From GCA-002701945 sp964442015 (GTDB lineage Bacteria; Fidelibacterota; Marinisomatia; Marinisomatales; TCS55), in contig CAYTYA010000085.1 in the NCBI GenBank assembly GCA_964442015.1, positions 1 to 7,233 of the forward strand: a stretch of 7,233 nucleotides of DNA, read 5' to 3'. A program made the position numbers and the translations under genes. Positions 1 to 4,640 of the stretch are shown here, in pieces; position 1 is the stretch's first letter; each line of letters starts with the position of its first letter. Below the pieces are notes generated by a model, which saw only the letters and a list, made by a program, of their open reading frames with translations, did no database searches and had not been told where the DNA came from.

Positions 1-55
1 GGTTGCCCCCATCGGTGTTTGAGACCGACGCGTCTACCAATTCCGCCACCCCGGC
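1..55 (-). tRNA. tRNA-Leu(CAA), 5' part, truncated by window start
   Basis: Read on the minus strand, the sequence starts with the acceptor arm GCCGGGG (55 to 49), then TG, a D arm with GCG/CGC and the GGTAGAC loop motif, and an anticodon stem TCGGT/ACCGA (28-24 and 16-12). The seven-base loop CTCAAAC places anticodon CAA at 21-19, which reads the leucine codon UUG. The sequence then enters TGGGGGCAACC, the start of a long class II variable arm as expected for tRNA-Leu. The T arm and acceptor 3' strand lie outside the window. The local GC content is much higher than the surroundings, as usual for tRNA genes in AT-rich genomes. The gene is transcribed divergently from the small lipoprotein gene. 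Confidence 0.95.
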
Positions 56-62
56 ATTTAAG

Positions 63-90
63 AATTTACACAATATTTAGACTTTGTCGA
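63..90 (-). promoter_or_regulatory. Possible promoter of tRNA-Leu
   Basis: On the minus strand, TCGACA (90-85; five of six matches to TTGACA) and TAAATT (68-63; four of six to TATAAT) are separated by 16 bases. The -10-like element ends seven bases before the first tRNA nucleotide, so transcription would begin at or next to the mature 5' end. This is a consensus match only, in AT-rich DNA where such matches arise easily. If the organism uses a Bacteroidota-type sigma factor, the consensus applied here would be the wrong one. Confidence 0.25.
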
Positions 91-115
91 GGAGAAAATT
101 TATATTATTAACAAA

Positions 116-143
116 ACTTTATATTAAAGTATTACTTTAAGTA
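116..143. repeat. Two adjacent AT-rich palindromes in the divergent leader
   Basis: ACTTTA-TAT-TAAAGT (116-130) is a perfect 6-bp inverted repeat around a 3-base centre. TACTT-T-AAGTA (133-143) is a perfect 5-bp inverted repeat around one base. Both share the ACTTTA core and sit in the intergenic space between tRNA-Leu and the small lipoprotein gene. They could be operator half-sites for a dimeric regulator, but the region is so AT-rich that chance is a serious alternative. Confidence 0.25.
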
Positions 144-147
144 TACA

Positions 148-155
148 TATATTTG
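148..155 (+). promoter_or_regulatory. Possible FCB-type -7 promoter element
   Basis: TATATTTG is an exact match to TAnnTTTG, the -7 element known for the primary sigma factor of Bacteroidota. It lies about 60 bases upstream of the ATG at 216, a plausible leader length. No clear TTG-type -33 element is seen about 20 bases upstream; TTA at 124-126 is the nearest. An alternative sigma70-like pair is TTGTTT (153-158) with TATGAA (175-180), spacing 16. Neither is strong. Confidence 0.3.
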
Positions 156-203
156 TTTATGGACATTAATGATTTATGAATGTTAACTTAACTGTATTCT
201 TTG

Positions 204-209
204 GGAGGT
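204..209 (+). promoter_or_regulatory. Strong Shine-Dalgarno of the 31-codon gene
   Basis: GGAGGT sits six bases upstream of the ATG at 216. It is one of the two best ribosome binding sites in the window, with that of nusA, and is the main reason to believe the very short reading frame is translated. Confidence 0.8.
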
Positions 210-215
210 TGAATT

Positions 216-311
216 ATGAAGAAAATATTATTTATTATACCATTACTAATATTTTTCAGTTGTGAAGAGCCAGAAGAATCTGATCTAAACCTAATCCATT
301 GGCTGGATTAA
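216..311 (+). CDS. Tiny putative lipoprotein, 31 residues, unknown function
   Basis: The 31-codon frame begins MKKILFIIPLLIFFSC: two lysines, a hydrophobic stretch of about 12 residues, then FFSC, a lipobox-like site with Cys16 as the lipidation residue. The predicted mature peptide is only 16 residues: an acidic part (EEPEESD) and a C-terminal LNLIHWLD. A strong GGAGGT at good spacing, two in-frame stop codons in a row (TAA TAA, 309-314) and an intrinsic terminator 20 bases later argue for a real, independently transcribed gene. The position -3 residue is Phe rather than the usual Leu/Val/Ile, which is tolerated in some FCB lipoproteins. I do not recognise the family. It might be a small membrane-associated lipoprotein of entericidin-like size, or the remnant of a larger lipoprotein gene, although no continuation is apparent in the downstream sequence. 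Confidence 0.65.
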   Translation: MKKILFIIPLLIFFSCEEPEESDLNLIHWLD

Positions 312-331
312 TAATTTTATAAATAACATTA

Positions 332-357
332 AGCCCCACATTTGTGGGGCTTTTTGT
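332..357 (+). terminator. Intrinsic terminator after the small lipoprotein gene
   Basis: AGCCCCAC (332-339) pairs perfectly with GTGGGGCT (344-351) around a four-base loop, followed by a T-run (TTTTT, G, TTT) from 351. The GC-rich stem stands out in AT-rich DNA. It ends the 216-311 transcript and separates it from the acyl-CoA synthetase gene, which therefore needs its own promoter in 358-455. Confidence 0.9.
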
Positions 358-383
358 TTCTAAATATAAATTGCAAAATAGTG

Positions 384-398
384 ATTAAATTATTTAAT
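384..398. repeat. 15-bp AT-only palindrome upstream of the acyl-CoA synthetase
   Basis: ATTAAAT-T-ATTTAAT is a perfect 7-bp inverted repeat around one base, located 57-71 bases before the acyl-CoA synthetase start, in the space where its promoter must lie. It could be an operator for a fatty-acid-responsive dimeric regulator; that is inference only. The rest of 358-455 shows only weak promoter-like words, such as TTGCAA at 371-376 and TAAATTTT at 422-429 (one mismatch to TAnnTTTG). Confidence 0.3.
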
Positions 399-455
399 TA
401 GATAAACATTAAGTCATTCGTTAAATTTTAGAAATAATCGATAGGATATTAAGCT

Positions 456-2234
456 ATGAAAACCACATCTCATTATCTATTACAAAACAATGAGCAATAT
501 GCCAATGAACCAGCGCTATCATTTAAAGATAGCAATGGTGAGATAAATACGGATACATGGTCGGATTATTATGAATTTGTTATGAGCATATCAAAGTCAT
601 TAATATCGTATGGTATTAAGCAAGGGGACAGATGTGCCATTTATAGTTATAATAGAAAAGAATGGTTTGGTTGCTATAGTGCATTACAAATGGTAAATGG
701 GGTAGCGGTTGCAGTTTATCACACCTCCTCACCATCAGAAGTTGAATGGGTTGTAGGAAATTCAGAATCAAAAATTGTATTTGTTGGAAATAATCCCAAT
801 GATAATGGGGAAAAAGAGAAAATGCCTATCCATCGGTTGCATTCTATACTTGAAAAATTGAATTCAGTTGAATTAGTAGTGGTGATGGATGGTGTGAAAA
901 AATTTGATCAAGAAAATGTAGTTACTTGGGAAGAATTTATTTCTAAAGGAAAAGATATCTCTGATTCTGACGTGTTAGATTTGAAAGATAAAATTGATAT
1001 AAATGATTCATGCTCATTGATATATACATCAGGAACAACTGGTAACCCAAAGGGGGTAGAGTTAACGCATAATAATTTTAAGTTTCAGTTAGATTCGGTT
1101 TTAAAAGTTATGGCATTTGAACAGGGTGAAAAATATGTTTCGTGGCTGCCGCTTGCCCATGTATTTGGACAAATGGTTGATAATCATTACTGGGTTAGAA
1201 GGGCATTGCATATGACAATTGTAGACAGCCCATTAAATACAATAGATTATGCAAAAGAAGTACAACCTCATTTATTTATCAGTGTACCAAGAATATATGA
1301 AAAGGTATATACAAACTTAATTGCAGCTATTGAATCAAAAACTATCTTAAAAATTGGTTTAAAAATTCCTGGTCTATCAAGTTTATTAAAGAAGAAGCTT
1401 AAAGTAGCAGCTGGTTTTAGTAATACTCGATTTGCAATTTCAGGTGCCGCTCCCATAAATCCTGATATTTTAAAATTATTTCAACAATTAGGAATTCCAT
1501 TGTTTGAAGGATATGGAATGACAGAAAATACTGCTGGTGCTACATTAAATTATCATGGCAATAATAAAATTGGATCTGTTGGAAAAGCAGTGATAGATAC
1601 TGAAATAAAAATAGCAGAGGATGGAGAAGTATTAATACGCGGAGATCATGTGATGAAAGGGTATTATAAGAATCAAGAAGCTACAGATGAAACAATAATT
1701 GATGGATGGCTGCATACTGGTGATGTTGGAAAAATTGACGATGATGGTTTTTTATTTATAACGGGAAGAATGAAAGAAATTTATGTGAGTTCTAGTGGAA
1801 AAAATGTCGCTCCGTTAGTTATTGAAGAGACAATGAAATCGATTCCCTTGGTTTCACAATGTTATCTTGTTGGGGATGGTAGGAAATTTTGTAGTGCATT
1901 GATAACTCTTGATATGGGAATAATATTAAGAGATAAATTTGGTGTTGATCCAAATAGTATTCCAAAAGATCCTATTAAGCAAAATGAAATGATAGTTGAT
2001 AAAGGTAGTGCTTTATCAGATTTCACGGATAGTGAGGAAGTTTTTAATGAGATCAAGGAAAAAATAGATGAGATGAATTTAAAATTTTCCAGTCCAGAAC
2101 AAATAAAGAAATTCACAATTTTGCCAAGAGATTTTTCGATTGATGATGGTGAATTGACGCCAACATTAAAAATTAGAAGAAAAATTATAAATGATAATTG
2201 GGCAACAGAAATTGATAATATGTATTCTTCCTAG
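456..2234 (+). CDS. Long-chain acyl-CoA synthetase (AMP-forming, FAA1-type)
   Basis: This 592-residue ANL-superfamily adenylating enzyme activates a fatty acid with ATP to acyl-AMP and then transfers it to CoA. All diagnostic motifs are in order: the phosphate-binding loop LIYTSGTTGNPKG (188-200), LPLAHVFG (231-238), SGAAP (329-333), YGMTE (353-357), GWLHTGD (417-423; ATP ribose-binding Asp), the hinge segment GRMKEIYVSSSGKNVAP (437-453), and LTPTLKIRR (567-575), in which Lys572 is the probable catalytic lysine of the C-terminal domain. Length and the LTPTLK ending fit the FAA1/COG1022 branch rather than short-chain ligases. No signal peptide is seen; it is probably cytoplasmic or peripherally membrane-bound. 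The start is supported by AGGA (443-446) nine bases upstream. gpsA follows after 42 bases with no terminator, so co-transcription is likely. Chain-length specificity cannot be read from the sequence. Confidence 0.93.
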   Translation: MKTTSHYLLQNNEQYANEPALSFKDSNGEINTDTWSDYYEFVMSISKSLISYGIKQGDRCAIYSYNRKEWFGCYSALQMVNGVAVAVYHTSSPSEVEWVVGNSESKIVFVGNNPNDNGEKEKMPIHRLHSILEKLNSVELVVVMDGVKKFDQENVVTWEEFISKGKDISDSDVLDLKDKIDINDSCSLIYTSGTTGNPKGVELTHNNFKFQLDSVLKVMAFEQGEKYVSWLPLAHVFGQMVDNHYWVRRALHMTIVDSPLNTIDYAKEVQPHLFISVPRIYEKVYTNLIAAIESKTILKIGLKIPGLSSLLKKKLKVAAGFSNTRFAISGAAPINPDILKLFQQLGIPLFEGYGMTENTAGATLNYHGNNKIGSVGKAVIDTEIKIAEDGEVLIRGDHVMKGYYKNQEATDETIIDGWLHTGDVGKIDDDGFLFITGRMKEIYVSSSGKNVAPLVIEETMKSIPLVSQCYLVGDGRKFCSALITLDMGIILRDKFGVDPNSIPKDPIKQNEMIVDKGSALSDFTDSEEVFNEIKEKIDEMNLKFSSPEQIKKFTILPRDFSIDDGELTPTLKIRRKIINDNWATEIDNMYSS

Positions 2235-2276
2235 ACTAGAAATCTGTTTGTAGTTGATTAGGAATAAAAAGTAAAA

Positions 2277-3272
2277 ATGAATGTATCAGTTTTAGGTTGT
2301 GGAACATGGGGTAGTGCATTTGCGCAAGCATTGGCAAATAAAGGAATTGCCGTTACTGCTTGGCAACGATACGAAAATAAATCTTTAGAAATGGAATCGA
2401 CACGCAGACATCCAATTCTAACGGATTTTGAATTTAATAGAAATATAACTTTTACAGCCAATTTTGATGATACGATAGCATTTGGGGAAATAATTATTCT
2501 AGCTGTTCCTTCGCATGTTATACGAGATGTTACTTCTCAAGCTTCAAAAGTATTCACAAATGATACAATTATTGTGAACTTAGCAAAAGGTATTGAGAAT
2601 GATACTTTGATGACTATGAGCCAGGTAATACATGCTGAGAGCGGTCTTAACGAAGGTCAAATAGTTTCCTTATATGGGCCAAGTCATGCTGAAGAAGTAG
2701 TAAGAAAACTTCCAACTACATTGGTTGCAGGTTGCGTCGATAAGAATACATCTTCCCTTATTCAGGAATTAATGTCCTCAGAGTACTTACGTATCTATAG
2801 AAATGATGATATATTAGGAGTTGAAATTGGTGGGTCATTAAAGAATATAATGGCTATAGCTGCAGGGGTATGTGATGGGATAGGATATGGAGATAATAGT
2901 AAAGCAGCTATTTTGACAAGAGGTATCAATGAAATGACCAAATTAGGACTTAAAATGGGAGCAAATAAATCCACATTTTCCGGATTGAGCGGCATTGGTG
3001 ATTTACTTGTCACAGCTTTAAGCAAGCATAGTCGCAACCGATTCGTTGGAGAAAAGATTGGAAAGGGAGAATCTTTAGAACAAGTTATGGATAATATGAA
3101 AATGGTTGCGGAAGGTATTAATACCTGTAAAGCAATTCCAGATTTAGTAGATAAATATGAAATTGAAATGCCTATATCTCAATCGATATATGATATACTT
3201 TTTAATAAGAAAGATCCTCTAAAAGTAGTAAAAGAACTAATGACAAGGAAGTTAGGACCTGAAAATAGCTGA
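2277..3272 (+). CDS. gpsA: Glycerol-3-phosphate dehydrogenase [NAD(P)+]
   Basis: The enzyme reduces dihydroxyacetone phosphate to sn-glycerol 3-phosphate, the backbone for phospholipid synthesis; it is cytoplasmic. The 331-residue length is normal for the family. The N-terminal Rossmann fold shows GCGTWG (7-12), followed by AVPSHVIRD (76-84) and NLAKGIE (101-107). LYGPSHAEEV (132-141) matches the family GPS/xAxE segment. The substrate domain has EIGGSLKNIMAIAAG (183-197), with Lys189 the probable catalytic lysine, the YGDNSKAA segment (204-211), FSGLSGIGDL (234-243), and SRNRFVG (252-258), whose Arg/Asn pair binds substrate phosphate. TAGGA (2259-2263) lies 13 bases before the ATG, a rather long spacing. 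It follows the acyl-CoA synthetase by 42 bases; together they make both precursors of phosphatidic acid. No terminator follows before tRNA-Arg. Confidence 0.97.
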   Translation: MNVSVLGCGTWGSAFAQALANKGIAVTAWQRYENKSLEMESTRRHPILTDFEFNRNITFTANFDDTIAFGEIIILAVPSHVIRDVTSQASKVFTNDTIIVNLAKGIENDTLMTMSQVIHAESGLNEGQIVSLYGPSHAEEVVRKLPTTLVAGCVDKNTSSLIQELMSSEYLRIYRNDDILGVEIGGSLKNIMAIAAGVCDGIGYGDNSKAAILTRGINEMTKLGLKMGANKSTFSGLSGIGDLLVTALSKHSRNRFVGEKIGKGESLEQVMDNMKMVAEGINTCKAIPDLVDKYEIEMPISQSIYDILFNKKDPLKVVKELMTRKLGPENS

Positions 3273-3306
3273 ATAATATTTAAAACATAAACTAATTTCA
3301 TGGCTG

Positions 3307-3378
3307 GCCCTTGTAGTTCAATGGATAGAATAGGTCCCTCCTAAGGATTAGATGTAGGTTCGATTCCTACCAAGGGCA
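3307..3378 (+). tRNA. tRNA-Arg(CCU)
   Basis: The cloverleaf closes fully. Acceptor GCCCTTG (3307-3313) pairs with CAAGGGC (3371-3377), discriminator A3378. The D arm is GTTC/GAAT with loop AATGGATA. The anticodon stem is GGTCC/GGATT (two G-U pairs) around loop CTCCTAA, with anticodon CCT at 3340-3342 reading AGG. There is a four-base variable loop AGAT, and a T arm GTAGG-TTCGATT-CCTAC. The 3' CCA is not encoded (the next bases are CAT), so tRNA nucleotidyltransferase must add it. The gene sits 34 bases after gpsA and 30 bases before the TPR gene, all in the same direction, with no terminator or convincing promoter between them, so it may be processed from a mixed mRNA-tRNA transcript. Confidence 0.96.
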
Positions 3379-3408
3379 CATAAATAAAAAAAATAGTTTG
3401 GAGATTGT

Positions 3409-4101
3409 ATGTTAAAACCAAGAAGAAAAATAATTAAAAAAGAATTAAAGAAAGATCCATATATTGAATTTTTAGCTAGAGCTAAAGATAATCTAGATAA
3501 AAATCAGTCTTTGTATCAAAAAATACTATTAGGAGTGGTAGTAGTAATTTTTACAATTGTTTTTTTGCTTAATAATTATCAAGGTAATAAATCTATTTCT
3601 AAAGAATTATTAGGAAAAGCACTAATTACGATGGCTAATGGGGATATTGATAATGCAAGAATACAATTTGAATTTGTTTCTGATGAATATGGTAACAATG
3701 AATCAGGTAGTTTGGCCAGATATTATCTTGCTAGACTTCATTTTAGTGAAAAAGACTATTTAGGAGCTACAAGTTATTTGAATGAGATACGAAATGCTGA
3801 CTTTCCACTTAATCATTTTAACATTAGTAAATACAAAATGATGGCACTAATTGCTATGGAAAATGAAGATTATGATGAGGCGATTTCATACTACGAGAGA
3901 GCCCTATCAAATGCAGATCTTGAGGAGCAGCAGCATCTTATTTCCCTAGATTTAGCAGATATAATATTGATTACTGGAGACTACAGTAGAAGTATGGAGC
4001 TTGTTCAATTGGTTCTTGATAATGCTGAGCCTCGATCAGTCAATTACACAAGAGCTGAAGAACTGTTTGGCCAAATAAAATATACCCAATCTGCAAGTTA
4101 A
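3409..4101 (+). CDS. Membrane-anchored TPR-repeat protein of unknown function
   Basis: The 230-residue protein has a very basic N-terminal tail (RRKIIKKELKK, residues 5-15), a charged segment to about 35, one hydrophobic membrane helix (about 38-55, LLGVVVVIFTIVFLL core), and a C-terminal helical part of about 170 residues. The last part contains tetratricopeptide-like units: around 63-95 (ALITMANGDIDNARIQFE), 100-125 (ARYYLARLHFSEKDYLGA), 138-170 (ALIAMENEDYDEAISYYERA) and 175-205 (LADIILITGDYSRSMELVQ). By the positive-inside rule the TPR part should face the periplasm. This is the YfgM-like layout, seen in envelope scaffold or translocon-associated proteins, and similar proteins occur in FCB genomes, but the partner is unknown. 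GGAG (3400-3403) five bases upstream supports the ATG. A hairpin with U-tract follows 45 bases after the stop. Confidence 0.85.
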   Translation: MLKPRRKIIKKELKKDPYIEFLARAKDNLDKNQSLYQKILLGVVVVIFTIVFLLNNYQGNKSISKELLGKALITMANGDIDNARIQFEFVSDEYGNNESGSLARYYLARLHFSEKDYLGATSYLNEIRNADFPLNHFNISKYKMMALIAMENEDYDEAISYYERALSNADLEEQQHLISLDLADIILITGDYSRSMELVQLVLDNAEPRSVNYTRAEELFGQIKYTQSAS

Positions 4102-4107
4102 TATCAC

Positions 4108-4138
4108 TTGTAGATCATACTAAAAAACGATAACTTCG
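4108..4138 (+). promoter_or_regulatory. Possible FCB-type promoter for rimP-nusA-infB
   Basis: TTG (4108-4110) and TAACTTCG (4131-4138; five of six fixed positions of TAnnTTTG) are separated by 20 bases, close to the -33/-7 spacing known for Bacteroidota promoters. A start a few bases downstream of the -7 element, near 4143-4146, would fall just before the hairpin at 4147, making that hairpin the 5' end of the operon mRNA. Read as sigma70, the same region gives only TTGTAG-17-TAACTT, which is weak. This is a motif match only. Confidence 0.3.
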
Positions 4139-4146
4139 CTTGATGA

Positions 4147-4175
4147 AAAGTGGGTGCAAGCACCCACTTTTTATT
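4147..4175 (+). terminator. Hairpin with U-tract: terminator, attenuator or 5' leader hairpin of the nusA operon
   Basis: AAAGTGGGTG (4147-4156) and CACCCACTTT (4161-4170) form a perfect 10-bp stem with a CAAG loop, followed by T-rich sequence (TTTTTATTT, 4168-4176). By structure it is a good intrinsic terminator for the TPR gene. However, rimP begins at 4188, so transcription of rimP must either start upstream and pass through this element or start within it. It can therefore be a partial terminator or attenuator, or a stabilising 5' hairpin, as well as a simple end signal. Confidence 0.85.
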
Positions 4176-4187
4176 TATTAGATAGTT

Positions 4188-4625
4188 ATGGATATATTAA
4201 AAGAAGATATAAAATCATTGTTGCCTAACGGTGTCTTTCTTGTTGATCTAAAAGAAGATAATCGTAGAAGAATGTTGAATTGCGTTATAGATGCAGAAAA
4301 CTCTGTAGATTTAAATCTAACAACTTCAGTTTCAAAACATATTCATAAATCTGGAATTTTAGAAAAATCGTATCCTAATGGTATGTCTTTATCCGTTTCT
4401 TCGGTTGGAATTGATACACCAATTAAGGAAGCATACCAGTTTAGAAAAAATATAAATAAATCTATTAGTTTACGTATGGTCAGAAATGATAAGACCTGTT
4501 CTTTTAAAGCTATGATTATTGATGTAAAAGATGATTGTATAGAAATTAAAAGAAAAGGCTTTGATAATGAATGGGTACCTATTGCTGAAATTGATCATGC
4601 AAAGCTGATAATTAAATTTAGTTAG
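4188..4625 (+). CDS. rimP: Ribosome maturation factor RimP
   Basis: RimP binds the free 30S subunit and helps its late assembly; it is cytoplasmic. The 145-residue protein shows the N-terminal RimP domain (about 10-80) with VFLVDLK, VIDAENSVDLN and LSVSSVGIDTPIK (67-79). The last corresponds to the family signature around SSPGLDRPL, with the first proline and the arginine replaced. A C-terminal Sm-like domain (about 85-145) contains KAMIIDVKDDCIEIKRKG. The position directly before nusA is the standard context and supports the call. An in-frame TAG at 4179 means ATG 4188 is the earliest possible start. No Shine-Dalgarno sequence precedes it (bases 4171-4187 are almost all A/T), so initiation may be SD-independent. 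nusA follows after 15 bases. Confidence 0.92.
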   Translation: MDILKEDIKSLLPNGVFLVDLKEDNRRRMLNCVIDAENSVDLNLTTSVSKHIHKSGILEKSYPNGMSLSVSSVGIDTPIKEAYQFRKNINKSISLRMVRNDKTCSFKAMIIDVKDDCIEIKRKGFDNEWVPIAEIDHAKLIIKFS

Positions 4626-4629
4626 ATAT

Positions 4630-4634
4630 GGAGG
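4630..4634 (+). promoter_or_regulatory. Shine-Dalgarno that fixes the nusA TTG start
   Basis: GGAGG lies six bases before TTG 4641, directly after the rimP stop codon. It is the reason to accept the rare TTG start, which yields a NusA N-terminus (INRALIDVFSEIAREKNV) of the usual family length. Confidence 0.8.
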
Positions 4635-4640
4635 CTAAAA

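Noticed and set aside
1268..1456. Minus-strand open frame of 62 codons inside the acyl-CoA synthetase gene
   Set aside because: It lies wholly antisense to a clear enzyme gene, has no recognisable domain and is explained by the AT-rich codon pattern of the sense gene.
1862..2116. Minus-strand open frame of 84 codons
   Set aside because: Antisense to the conserved C-terminal part of the acyl-CoA synthetase; low-complexity Ser/Leu/Phe composition is typical of a shadow frame.
2231..2276. CTAGACTAG near-palindrome after the acyl-CoA synthetase stop as a terminator
   Set aside because: The word is too short, contains no GC-rich stem and has no T-run; gpsA follows closely in the same direction.
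2795..3037. Minus-strand open frame of 80 codons over gpsA
   Set aside because: It covers the catalytic Lys and substrate-binding motifs of GpsA on the other strand and has no features of its own. The frame at 2258-2461 is rejected for the same reason.
3307..3378. tRNA-Arg as an integration site with att repeats
   Set aside because: No copy of the tRNA 3' end, integrase or mobile gene is present nearby; both flanks are housekeeping genes.
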